Counted from the stretch's first letter, positions 52,804 through 60,918 are shown. The stretch: 64,000 nucleotides of DNA from Microbacterium schleiferi (GCF_015565955.1 NZ_CP064760.1:1364001-1428000); one strand, 5' to 3'. Numbers and translations: made by a program. Notes: generated from the sequence alone by a model not told the origin.

Positions 52804-54046
52804 TCATCCCTCCAGAGTCGAGATCAGCCACTCCTCGCCGACGATCGGGATGCCGTAGTCACGGGCCTTGCGTGCTTTGCCCGAGAGCGAATCGGGGTCG
52901 GCGGCGACAACGAGGCTGACTTTCTTCGTGACTGCCGGCTTCGGAACGTACCCGAGCTCGCGCAGGCGAGCCTCCCAATCCGACCGGGGCCTGGTCATTT
53001 CGCCCGTCAGCACGATCTCATCGCCTGACTGGAGCGCAAACCCTGACACCGTTTGAGAGAGTTGCTCCGCACCAGCCGCACGCCACGGCGAGTCATCGGC
53101 GAGCGTGTAGTCGACGACATCCGGGGCGATCTCGAGCAACTCGCCAACGGCCTGGATGTCAGTTCTCTCCGCCTCAGTGACGATGCCGTCAGCCCACGCG
53201 AGGCGGACCAGGGCGAGGAAGTAGTCGTGGTGGAGTTTCTCGACGGTGGAGCGCCCGATTCCATAGCGGCCAGCGAGGTCGACCAGAGCATTCTTCTCGT
53301 GCTCGGAGAGGTAGCGGTCGAGCAGGCAGCGTTCCATGAGCGCGAGATACTCAGCCTGCTCGTGGGTCTCGGATACGTCGGGAATGCGGTCGATAATCCG
53401 CTCGAGAAATCCCGGGGAGTAGGGTGCGACGCCTTCGCGGGCGAGCCACGGCATCCGTTGGCCCTCGTACGGCACGAGAGCCGGCGCTGACAACAGCAGG
53501 TCGTCCCAGTCGCTGCGCCGACTGCTGGCAATGAAGGCGCCGAGCAGTTGCGCTGTCGCGTAGGCATCGACGCTCGCGCGGTGTGCGCCGCTGAGTTCGA
53601 TGTCGAAGGCGGCGCAGCAGTCGACCAGGCGGCATCCTCCGTCGAGCATCGTCCGTGCGGCGCGCATGGTGCACAGGCGCGCGTAAGGAGCGCCGGGCCA
53701 ATATCCGAGGCGGTTCAGTTCGCCGTCGAGAAAACGGATGTCGAACGAGGCGTTGTGCGCGACGATGACCCGCCCCGAGAGTAAGTCGATGAGGTCGCTG
53801 GCGATACCGCCGAACGGGGGAGCAGACAGCACCTCGCGAGCCGTCACGCCGTGGATGTCTTGCCTACCCAGATCACGTCCGGGATTGATGATGGTCTCCC
53901 ACCGGCCCGTGATCGTGCCGTCGGGGTCGGAATGAACGACCGCGAGTTCAACGGCGCGATCGTGCTTTTCGGGCCAGAGCCCCGTTGTCTCGAAGTCGAT
54001 CGTCGCGTAGCCGCGAGTCTGCTGACTCGCCCCCCCAGGTAGTCAT
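52804..54046 (-). CDS. DEDDh exonuclease with TerB-like and BRCT domains, frame break at a long G run
   Basis: A protein of about 413 residues with a DnaQ-type 3'-5' exonuclease domain (Exo I TIDFETTG, Exo II HNASFDIRF, Exo III HRASVDAYAT), a helical TerB-like middle (LVRLAWADGIVTEAERTDIQ) and a C-terminal BRCT domain (DEIVLTGEMTRPRSDWEARL to VGEEWLISTLEG). The ATG at 54046 gives MTTW, then a run of seven G on the coding strand (plus-strand C7, 54030-54036) puts the rest out of frame; six G would restore MTTWGASQQTRGYATIDFET. A late GTG (53847) would lose the Exo I motif. Confidence 0.85.
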
Positions 54047-54195
54047 AGGCGGCAGGTTAGCCATTTCCTGCGACAGTCGCGACGTGGGCACGCCGTGACT
54101 ATCTGGGGTGGTCGAACTTCTCTCCATCCGTGCGTGCGTAGGGGAGCCGCACCGCGGCCACCGGTGATAATGCTGTGAAAACAAACTATTAGTCG

Positions 54196-54201
54196 TAGAA
54201 T
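54196..54201 (+). promoter_or_regulatory. -10 box of the XRE/nucleotidyltransferase module, leaderless start
   Basis: TAGAAT lies 6 bp before ATG 54208, inside an AT-rich stretch that stands out from the GC-rich surroundings. This places the transcript start at the ATG. A clear -35 box was not found. Confidence 0.45.
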
Positions 54202-54207
54202 CGTCAC

Positions 54208-54795
54208 ATGTATCCGGTCGCGTCACCGCAGCAGTTCGGTGAGATTCTGCGTGCAGAGCGCCTGCGCCGTCAGCTCGACCAGCGCGATGTCGCGGTCGCC
54301 GCAGGCGTAAGCGTTCAGGCTGTCAGACGCTTAGAGCGTGGCGAAGGTAGTTCGCTCGCTACGGCTTGGGCTGTTGGTGCTGCCATGGGGGTGGAGTTTT
54401 GCGTTGCGGGTGTGGCGTCGCCGGGAGTTTCTGCGCCGCCTCGGCAGCGGGTCTCGTCGCCGCTGCGACAGCGTGAGAGCGACGTATCCAGGTCGAGGGC
54501 GCTGTCTCGTGAGCTTCACCGTGCAGTCGCACGAAAGCTGCGGGATGCGCCCGAACGTGTGCGTTCACGCGCCCTGCAGAACATCGCTACCATGCGACCC
54601 ACTACGCGAAGCGCGATGGCCCAGCAGTGGCTCGACGAGTGGGAGCGCATGCTCGCCGCGCCGACGGGAGAGCTCATCGAGTTCATGCTGGCGACGGGTG
54701 AGCGTGCCGATGATCTGCGTCAGATGACACCGTTCGCGGGGGTTCTCTCGGAGGACGAGCGGCGCGAGATTGTCCGACGGGCGGCTGCAGCGTGA
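54208..54795 (+). CDS. XRE-type helix-turn-helix protein, probable antitoxin
   Basis: A 195-residue protein. Residues 8-55 are an XRE/Cro helix-turn-helix (RQLDQRDVAVAAGVSVQAVR and RLERGEGSSLATAWAVGAA). The rest is helical and charged with a conserved-looking end (RADDLRQMTPFAGVLSEDER). It overlaps the next gene, a nucleotidyltransferase, by 4 bp. This order, HTH first then nucleotidyltransferase, is that of AbiE-like and related toxin-antitoxin systems, so I read it as the antitoxin and self-repressor. Confidence 0.75.
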   Translation: MYPVASPQQFGEILRAERLRRQLDQRDVAVAAGVSVQAVRRLERGEGSSLATAWAVGAAMGVEFCVAGVASPGVSAPPRQRVSSPLRQRESDVSRSRALSRELHRAVARKLRDAPERVRSRALQNIATMRPTTRSAMAQQWLDEWERMLAAPTGELIEFMLATGERADDLRQMTPFAGVLSEDERREIVRRAAAA

Positions 54796-55328
54796 GGCGG
54801 GAGCAACTGGAGCACGCGATTCGCGCGGCAACGACGATCGTCCAGCAGTCCGAGATCATCGTCATCGGGTCGCAGGCGATTCTCGGTTCGTGGGATGAGG
54901 ATGAACTTCCCGCTGAGGCAGTGATGTCGGTCGAGGTCGACATGTGCCCGCTGGTAGATGACGATGCGGAGTCCCTCGCGACCGAGATCGATGCGGTCGC
55001 GGGGGAGATGTCAACGTTCCACGAGACTCACGGGTTCTACATTCAGGGCGTAGGTCGAAGGACGGCCAGACTGCCGCTCGGCTGGGAGACCCGGCTGGTG
55101 ACGGTGACAGGCGAGAACACGGCCGGCGCGGTGGGACTTTGCCTCGATCCGCACGATCTTTGTGCTGCCAAGCTCATCGCTTATCGCGACAAGGATCGCA
55201 TCTTCGTTGCCGCCCTGCTGGATGCGTCGCTTGTGGATTCCGCGCTGATCGCCGAGCGGCTCACGTGGGTTCCGGATGAGACCCAGCGCGCCGCGACGGC
55301 GCGTGCGTGGCTCACGCCGTGGTTATGA
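54792..55328 (+). CDS. Nucleotidyltransferase-fold protein (DUF6036-like), probable toxin
   Basis: A 178-residue protein with a minimal nucleotidyltransferase core: IIVIGSQAILGSW (the GS motif) and the acidic pair in SVEVDMCPL. The middle has GFYIQGVGRRTARLPLGWET and the end DPHDLCAAKLIAYRDKDRIF, which are typical of the DUF6036 group. Start overlaps the XRE gene (GTGA). The predicted role is transfer of nucleotides to RNA or protein, giving growth arrest if not restrained. Confidence 0.75.
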   Translation: MRREQLEHAIRAATTIVQQSEIIVIGSQAILGSWDEDELPAEAVMSVEVDMCPLVDDDAESLATEIDAVAGEMSTFHETHGFYIQGVGRRTARLPLGWETRLVTVTGENTAGAVGLCLDPHDLCAAKLIAYRDKDRIFVAALLDASLVDSALIAERLTWVPDETQRAATARAWLTPWL

Positions 55329-55442
55329 ACGGAAGAGACTTCTCTGAGTTCCGAATGATGTCGTTGCTCGCCGGGGCATGACCTGAGCACGGCGCTCCGC
55401 TAATCGCCTCTTCCGCCGTCTCCGCAGCGGGAGAATAGGGTC

Positions 55443-56195
55443 ATGGTCTCGTCGAGCCACCCTCGGCCGTTGCCGGGTCGAGCGATCATCGCCCAACGCT
55501 GGTCGCGGGCCGTCTTTCTGCACTGGCGGGTGGATGCCGCCCGGCTCGCGCCGCTCCTGCCGCCCGGGGTGCGCCCCGACGTGTTCGACGGCTCGGGCTG
55601 GGTGGCGCTCGTTCCGTTCGTCCTCTCGCGGTTGCAGTTCTTGCCCGCCCCGCCGGTTCCGTTTCTCGGGACCTTCAACGAGATCAACGTCCGCACCTAC
55701 GGCGTCGACGATGAGGGTCGCCGCGGGGTGGTGTTTCTGACCCTCGAGGCCGAGCACCTCATCCCCGTGCTCACCGCCAACGCGCTGTTCGGGCTGCCCT
55801 ACCGGTGGGCCAGTATTGGCCACCGCCTGGATGCCGAGGACGCCGCGACCGTCGAGTATCGCTCCCGGCGCCGCCGGCCCGACGGTGCCGCGCGCGGCCC
55901 GGGAACGCGGCTGCGCGTGCGGGTTAGCGACGAGGTGGTGGATGACGAACTCTCGCGATTCCTCACCGCTCGCTGGGGCTTTCACGAGAGCCATCTCGGT
56001 CAGACGATCTGGGCCGCCAACACCCACGAACCCTGGCCGTTGCGGCGAGCGGAGTTGCTCGGCATCCGTGATGGTCTTCTCGCCGACCGCGGGTTCGAGG
56101 ATCTCGCGGAGCGCCGACCCGATTCGGTGCTGGCGATGCCGATGGACCACCCTGGGTTCGTCACACAGTTCGCGGCTCCCGTGCGCGTGCGCTGA
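55443..56195 (+). CDS. DUF2071 (YqjF family) protein
   Basis: A 250-residue protein with the family start IIAQRWSRAVFLHWRVDAAR, LLPPGVRPDVFDGSGWVALV, FLGTFNEINVRTYGVDDEGR and VVFLTLEAEHLIPVLTA. It has an acetoacetate-decarboxylase-like fold and no known substrate. It is convergent with the DUF222-HNH gene. Confidence 0.9.
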   Translation: MVSSSHPRPLPGRAIIAQRWSRAVFLHWRVDAARLAPLLPPGVRPDVFDGSGWVALVPFVLSRLQFLPAPPVPFLGTFNEINVRTYGVDDEGRRGVVFLTLEAEHLIPVLTANALFGLPYRWASIGHRLDAEDAATVEYRSRRRRPDGAARGPGTRLRVRVSDEVVDDELSRFLTARWGFHESHLGQTIWAANTHEPWPLRRAELLGIRDGLLADRGFEDLAERRPDSVLAMPMDHPGFVTQFAAPVRVR

Positions 56196-56239
56196 GAGTT
56201 GCCGGTCGAGCGGACTCATCCTTCCGGGGTCGTGACTGA

Positions 56240-57826
56240 TCATCCCGCCAGCTGACGCTGTTGGGCCGGTGGGGCGTTCTCACGCCAGGGCGGTCGGTCG
56301 GGTGGCGGCGGTGGATCCCACGCCCAGGCCCACGGCGCCTTCGTTCGCAACACGCGCGGAACCGCAGGTTCGCCGCGCGCCCCCAAATGTCCCAGGGGTG
56401 GAACCAGAACGAACGCCCTATGGCCGTCGCGAACGATCTTCCATCCGTTGTTATGGAGTTGCATGTGGTGAAAACGGCAGAGCAGCACGCCGCGGTCAAT
56501 GTCGGTTCGGCCGCTCTCGGTGGCGACATGGTCGATGTGGTGAGCTTCGCAGTACGACGCAGGCATGGGGCATCCTTCGGCGATGCATCCGCCGTCGCGA
56601 ACGGCCAAAGCGATCCGCTGTTTCGGGGTGAACAGGCGCTGTTCGTGTCCGACGTCGAGGGGGTTGCCGCCGGAGTCGGTGGTGATGGTCACGGTTCCGT
56701 TCATGCAGATGTTCCGGTCGACCACAGACCCGGGGAGCGCGTCCCCGCCGTCTTCGGCGTGGCCGGTCTTGATGAGTCGGCCGATCGGATCCCGTGGCCC
56801 GTCAGCATCGCCGACCATGACGATCCGCACCCCGGGCTGGCGTGCCCCGAACACATCGGTGGCGTTCGCGAGTGCGCCGGCGCGGATGAGGTCGACGAAC
56901 AGGTCGTATTCGAGCTGTTCGTTGCTGCGGGGGTCGTCGGAGAGTTCCTTCGCTGCGGCGCGGTCGGCATCCGAGATGAACCGGGGTCCGCCGCGCCGGG
57001 GGCGGAGCGCTGCGGCGAAGGTCGACCGCAACCACAGCGCCATCTCGTCGTCGAAGACGATGTGGCCGTGGTGTTGTCCGTGTTGGTCGATCCACGTCCG
57101 CAACGACCGCTTCTCGTACCGCGCCTGGAACCGGTTCTCGGCGCCGACGGGGTCGAGAATGTCCCGCAACTGCCGGGCCCGGGCGCGCAGCTCCTCAACG
57201 GATGCCCCCGCCACCGCCTCATCGACGAGAGTCTCAGCGGCAACCGACCACGCGAGAGCTGCCGACGCCGGGTCGACACCGTCAGCCTCGGGCTCACCCA
57301 GACCACCGCGGATCGCATCGTGCTGGGCGGTGGTCAACCGACCCGCCCACAGTGCTGACTGCAGCGGCGCGTGCCAGGGCGTGCGCCGGGTGGCCCCAGC
57401 CTCAGTCTCGAGGCCGTCAGCGCCGGTGGCATCGGCCCCCGCATCCGTGCCGTTTCCGCAGTCACCACCCGCATCCGACGCCGCACCATCCAGCAGCGAC
57501 TGCCCGACCCGAACCTGCCGCAGCGCGTCCGCCCGCGTGCCGCCCGTGATCGACTGCACCAGAGCGACCGGCGACGCGTGCCCCTGGGTTGCGGCGAGCC
57601 CGGAATGCCCGTTCTCACGCTTCGATCGCTGGGCGGCGACACCCGCGACCACGGACTGCAACCGCTCGGCATCGTTTGCGATGCCCGTGACCTCCCGCAG
57701 CACCTCCAGCACCGACGCGTCACTGAGCGCGGCAGCGCCTTGCGGAAGGCCCGACGGCTCGACATCCAGCTCAGCGAAAACCGCGAGGCGGTCAAGCCGC
57801 TCGCGCATCGCCGTGAGGATGTTCAT
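56240..57826 (-). CDS. DUF222 domain HNH endonuclease
   Basis: A 528-residue protein with an N-terminal DUF222 region (about residues 20-330) and a C-terminal HNH domain: GCPMPASYCEAHHIDHVATE, DIDRGVLLCRFHHMQLHNNG. The HNH zinc cysteines and the catalytic HH pair are present. Several such genes are typical of a Microbacteriaceae genome, and mobility by self-splicing elements has been discussed for the family. Function is unknown. The final residues form a Pro/Trp-rich tail. Confidence 0.92.
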   Translation of the reverse strand: MNILTAMRERLDRLAVFAELDVEPSGLPQGAAALSDASVLEVLREVTGIANDAERLQSVVAGVAAQRSKRENGHSGLAATQGHASPVALVQSITGGTRADALRQVRVGQSLLDGAASDAGGDCGNGTDAGADATGADGLETEAGATRRTPWHAPLQSALWAGRLTTAQHDAIRGGLGEPEADGVDPASAALAWSVAAETLVDEAVAGASVEELRARARQLRDILDPVGAENRFQARYEKRSLRTWIDQHGQHHGHIVFDDEMALWLRSTFAAALRPRRGGPRFISDADRAAAKELSDDPRSNEQLEYDLFVDLIRAGALANATDVFGARQPGVRIVMVGDADGPRDPIGRLIKTGHAEDGGDALPGSVVDRNICMNGTVTITTDSGGNPLDVGHEQRLFTPKQRIALAVRDGGCIAEGCPMPASYCEAHHIDHVATESGRTDIDRGVLLCRFHHMQLHNNGWKIVRDGHRAFVLVPPLGHLGARGEPAVPRVLRTKAPWAWAWDPPPPPDRPPWRENAPPAQQRQLAG

Positions 57827-57974
57827 ACGCTCACTCTCTCACCGACCTCCGACATTCACCCGGCCCCCGAAGCGAACCGAAAACACCCTGTGGACAGGTC
57901 ATTTCCCCACCAGCCTGGGGAGGAAGCGACGTCATCCGGACACCCGACCTAAGCTCGTCACGGGACCCACATTG

Positions 57975-58865
57975 GTGGCAACCGGCCCGAGGAGGAGTGG
58001 CATAGCGACACACCACAACCCGCGCGCCCAGCCGCCCCTCGACACCCGGCACACCCCGCGCGCCCAGTCGCCCACCGACACCCCGCCCACCGACCCCCCA
58101 CCCGTGCCGCGCGCTGATCTCGCCGTCGCGGCTGCTGCCGTCATCCTCGCCGCGGTCGCCCTCGTCGCCTCGAGCCTGCAGCCCGGCTTCGCGCCCCTCA
58201 TCACGCTGACCCTCACCCCGCCGGGAATCGCACCAACCGAGAACGACAGCGGGATGCTCATCGTCGTCACTCCGACGCCCGTCGTGTTGCCCGGCATCCG
58301 GATGGGCGCAGCGATCGCGACACTCCTGCTGTTCGTCGCCGCCATGCGCCTGCTTCTGCTCGTCCCCGCCGTCCGCAGGCGTCACGCCACGGATGCCGCA
58401 GCGGATCGCCACACCTGGCGCTGGATCGAGTACTCGCAGCTGGCCGGTGTCGGCACCTTTCTCGTCGCGCAGCTCAACGGCATCACCGAGGTCACGAGTC
58501 TCGTCCCGATCTACGCGCTGGGCGCGGCCGGCGCGCTCTTCCTCATCGTCCACGACCACCGCGCCGCGACCGGCCGCTTCGGCGGTCCCGCCTTCGCCCT
58601 CGGATCCGCGGTCGCCATCGTGCCGTGGGGTGTCATCGCGTTCGCGCAGATCACGACCCTCATCGCGGGCGTCGAGATCGCGGCATCCGTTCGCGTCGTG
58701 ACGTTGCTGGCGCTGGTGGCCTCGGCATCCGTGTGGGTCGTGACCGGATGGCGTGCCCGCCGCGATCCCGAGCGAACAGACGGATGCCGCACCGACGCGC
58801 TCCTCGGAGCCGTGCTGCCCCTGGCACCTGCCGGCCTCGTGCTCTCGACCCTCTGGGTCGGCTGA
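57975..58865 (+). CDS. Heliorhodopsin-like 7TM protein without the retinal lysine
   Basis: A membrane protein with seven predicted helices, which begin at about ADLAVAAAAVILAAVALVAS. Two segments match heliorhodopsins as I remember the 48C12 protein: in TM3 RWIEYS with a later AQLNGI (heliorhodopsin RWVEYS and AQICGI), including the counter-ion Glu (codon 58428-58430), and in TM5 AIVPWGVIAF (GIVPWIGLLI). In TM7 the aligned place of the retinal Lys is Ala (codon 58830-58832) in VLPLAPAGLVLSTLWVG. The start is uncertain: a perfect AGGAGG at 57990-57995 is followed by ATA (58002) in frame, and a GTG at 57997 hits a stop. Coordinates use the in-frame GTG 57975. Retinal binding is not expected. 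Confidence 0.72.
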   Translation: MATGPRRSGIATHHNPRAQPPLDTRHTPRAQSPTDTPPTDPPPVPRADLAVAAAAVILAAVALVASSLQPGFAPLITLTLTPPGIAPTENDSGMLIVVTPTPVVLPGIRMGAAIATLLLFVAAMRLLLLVPAVRRRHATDAAADRHTWRWIEYSQLAGVGTFLVAQLNGITEVTSLVPIYALGAAGALFLIVHDHRAATGRFGGPAFALGSAVAIVPWGVIAFAQITTLIAGVEIAASVRVVTLLALVASASVWVVTGWRARRDPERTDGCRTDALLGAVLPLAPAGLVLSTLWVG

Positions 58866-58913
58866 GTGATGACATCCACAGAGTGAAACTGTGTACACGG
58901 TGGCGCTAAGTGC

Positions 58914-58919
58914 TACAAT
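58914..58919 (+). promoter_or_regulatory. -10 box of the Phd/RelE module, leaderless start
   Basis: TACAAT lies 6 bp before ATG 58926, which predicts a leaderless transcript. Upstream, CACAG (58877-58881) and CTGTG (58889-58893) form an inverted repeat that fits binding by the antitoxin dimer. Confidence 0.5.
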
Positions 58920-58925
58920 GTCCGC

Positions 58926-59189
58926 ATGGAATCCGTCACGACTGAAATCTCGACGCGTGAGCTGCGCAGTCAGCTTTCTGACGTGCTCGGACGCGCAATG
59001 TACGCGGGCGAGCGCATTGGTGTAACCCGCAACGGCAAGCTCGCGGCTGTGGTCGTGAGCGTGGCCGATCTGGAGGCTCTCGAAGCGTTCGAGATGGCCC
59101 AGGATGTTGCGGCCTACCGGCAGGCCAAGGCCGAGGATGACGGCACCCGCGTGACCCTCGATGAGTTGCGTGCCGACCTCGCGTCGTGA
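58926..59189 (+). CDS. Phd/YefM-family antitoxin
   Basis: An 87-residue antitoxin. The Phd/YefM fold is seen in STRELRSQLSDVLGRAMYAG and IGVTRNGKLAAVVVSVADLE; the acidic C-terminal tail (AKAEDDGTRVTLDELRADL) wraps the toxin. It neutralises the RelE-type toxin downstream and represses the operon. Confidence 0.92.
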   Translation: MESVTTEISTRELRSQLSDVLGRAMYAGERIGVTRNGKLAAVVVSVADLEALEAFEMAQDVAAYRQAKAEDDGTRVTLDELRADLAS

Positions 59190-59446
59190 GCTACCGCGTA
59201 GAACTGACCACGGCGGCAGCACGTCAGATCAAGAAGCTCCCGCGGCCGGCACGCGATCGGATCCTTGATGCAGTTGCGAATCTGACTGGCGATCCCCGGC
59301 CCCGCGGGGCGAAGAAGCTCGCCGGGGAAGAAACCGCCTGGCGGATTCGTGTCGGCGACTACCGGGTGATCTATGACGTGTTCGACAGTGAGCTGGTGGT
59401 CACGGTCGTTCGCGCCGGCCACCGCCGCGAGGTCTACGACCGATAG
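59186..59446 (+). CDS. RelE-family mRNA interferase toxin
   Basis: An 86-residue RelE/ParE-fold toxin: LTTAAARQIKKLPRPARDRI, GAKKLAGEETAWRIRVGDYR, then VIYDV. The conserved Lys/Arg positions used for ribosome-dependent mRNA cutting are present. Start GTG 59186 overlaps the antitoxin stop by 4 bp. Confidence 0.92.
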   Translation: MSYRVELTTAAARQIKKLPRPARDRILDAVANLTGDPRPRGAKKLAGEETAWRIRVGDYRVIYDVFDSELVVTVVRAGHRREVYDR

Positions 59447-59454
59447 CGAGTCCG

Positions 59455-59823
59455 TCACAACGACAGGTGAAGCCGCAGGGCGTCATCGAGAGCGCCGAGC
59501 GATTCAGCCGTGATGCGTCCGGTGACGCGGCTCACGCGCGAAATCGACACTGCGCGCACCTGTTCTGCCTGGGCTTTGCTGGGCTGGGGGAGTCCCGACT
59601 GTTCCGGCGAGAGAAGCACCTGAAACGGATGCACGGTCGAGATATTCGAGGTCACTGGCACGACCGTGATCACCCCGTGGCCGGTGCGCGCGGCGCTGAG
59701 GTTTGCCGTCGCGTTGCTCACAACGATGGCCGGGCGAGTTCGCGCGGCTTCGGATCCGACGGCTGGATCGAGATCGACCAGCACGACGTGACCGCGTCGC
59801 AACGCGCGCACAGGGTCTGTCAC
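59455..59823 (-). CDS. MazF-family mRNA interferase toxin
   Basis: A 122-residue MazF toxin that cuts single-stranded mRNA. The start RRGHVVLVDLDPAVGSEAA and RTRPAIVVSN is the family signature, with Arg and Thr for catalysis in the later VITVVPVTSN. Start GTG 59823 overlaps the antitoxin stop by 4 bp. It sits only 8 bp from the convergent RelE gene. Confidence 0.92.
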   Translation of the reverse strand: MTDPVRALRRGHVVLVDLDPAVGSEAARTRPAIVVSNATANLSAARTGHGVITVVPVTSNISTVHPFQVLLSPEQSGLPQPSKAQAEQVRAVSISRVSRVTGRITAESLGALDDALRLHLSL

Positions 59824-60041
59824 GGCCGCGCAAGTCCGTCGCCGGATGCCGCATCCCACGCGTCGTCCCCAGGTTCGGCGAAGGCATCGGCGTAGGCATC
59901 CGCGAGTCGTTCTTCGCGCAGCGCCCGCACGGCGTCTTGCACCGCAGCGGACCGACTGGAGTAGACGCCAGTTCGAGTCTGGGCGTCGAGGAACGCGAGG
60001 TCATCGGTGCTGAGGCTGAGGCTGACTTTCACGTGCACCAT
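59820..60041 (-). CDS. Ribbon-helix-helix antitoxin of MazF
   Basis: A 73-residue antitoxin with an N-terminal ribbon-helix-helix (KVSLSLSTDDLAFLDAQTRT, SSRSAAVQDAVRAL) and an acidic tail. ATG 60041 is 6 bp after a TAGCAT box on the minus strand (60048-60053), so the start is probably leaderless. The palindrome GCTAC-CGAA-GTAGC (60050-60063) overlaps that box and fits self-repression. Confidence 0.88.
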   Translation of the reverse strand: MVHVKVSLSLSTDDLAFLDAQTRTGVYSSRSAAVQDAVRALREERLADAYADAFAEPGDDAWDAASGDGLARP

Positions 60042-60159
60042 TCTTCGATGCTACCGAAGTAGCAAGATCGCGGGTGGGATGAACTGGGGATGGCTGACAA
60101 CAAGAACGCGGCAGGGGGAGTGCATGCAGAATGCAGGCATCCGTGCCTACCCTGCTGCC

Positions 60160-60258
60160 ATGCCGGTGAACATCACGATTCGCAACGTCCCCGATGAGGT
60201 GCGCGACGAGCTCGCTGCCCGCGCGGCGCGGTCGGGTAGACACGAGGGGCGCCGGTGA
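60160..60258 (+). pseudogene. Remnant of a FitA/VapB-type antitoxin
   Basis: Only the N-terminal ribbon-helix-helix start is left: PVNITIRNVPDEVRDELAAR and AARSGR, a clear FitA/VapB beginning. The normal continuation (SLQEYL type) is replaced by HEGRR and a stop. No VapC/FitB PIN-domain toxin follows. A deletion has removed the rest of the pair. Confidence 0.7.
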
Positions 60259-60333
60259 CAACGGATGCCGACAGCGCGGCATCCGGATGCCGCGGCGGGG
60301 TGCAAGACCTCGCCACATCGCTACGATCTGGCG

Positions 60334-60918
60334 ATGGCTGACAACAAGCAGACCAAGACGGTCGGCGAGCACCTCGTCGCATCCGCCCTTGCCCGCCGCG
60401 GGTGGGCGCCGGCGCTCACGCGTGACGGACTCGAACGCACCGATATTCTCGCGGTCGCGACCCACGATCCCGAGCGGCGCATGGTCGAGATCCAGGTCAA
60501 GACGGCGACGGGCAGGGACTGGTCGCACATCAACTGGCTGCTAGGCGCGAAGGCGCAGTCGCCGAGTCGCGGTCAGACCGAGTACTTCGTGCTTGTCGCC
60601 GTGCCGAACGATGTGTCACTCACCCCGCGGACATTCGTCGTCCCGCGGAGCCACATCGCCGCAGCCGCGTGGATCCAACACATGGCGTGGCTGACGGATC
60701 CGAGTGTGCCGACGGGCACGCGCAACGCGCCGGTGAGCCTGGCGCGTGTCTACATCGACGTCTTCGAACGGTACGAGGACCGGTGGGACCTGCTGATGGT
60801 GGATCAGGATTCCTCACCCGTGCTGTTGCCGCCAAAGTTCCGAGACCTCGCGGCACTCGATAGGGTCGGGCTTCCGCTCGAGCACTCCTGGCGCAACGGG
60901 CTACCGGAGTGGTCATAG
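60334..60918 (+). CDS. PD-(D/E)XK-type nuclease-like protein
   Basis: A 194-residue protein. The motif order fits a PD-(D/E)XK core: Glu in GEHLVASALARRGW, Asp in ERTDILAV, and the E-x-Q-x-K pattern in RRMVEIQVKTATG, followed by a conserved WSHINWLLG. Similar small proteins (DUF4365-like) occur next to defence genes. ATG 60334 has no strong ribosome site. The IS3 element is inserted 4 bp after its stop codon, so this gene is intact. Confidence 0.7.
   Translation: MADNKQTKTVGEHLVASALARRGWAPALTRDGLERTDILAVATHDPERRMVEIQVKTATGRDWSHINWLLGAKAQSPSRGQTEYFVLVAVPNDVSLTPRTFVVPRSHIAAAAWIQHMAWLTDPSVPTGTRNAPVSLARVYIDVFERYEDRWDLLMVDQDSSPVLLPPKFRDLAALDRVGLPLEHSWRNGLPEWS

Noticed and set aside
54030..54036. 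Phase-variable G tract in the exonuclease gene
   Set aside because: Possible in principle, but nine other genes break at G/C runs in the same way, so an assembly or sequencing error is the simpler reading.
56565..57970. Long plus-strand open frame opposite the DUF222-HNH gene leading into the heliorhodopsin-like gene
   Set aside because: It is antisense to a clear gene and has Ser/Arg-rich random composition; only the part after about 57975 is real.
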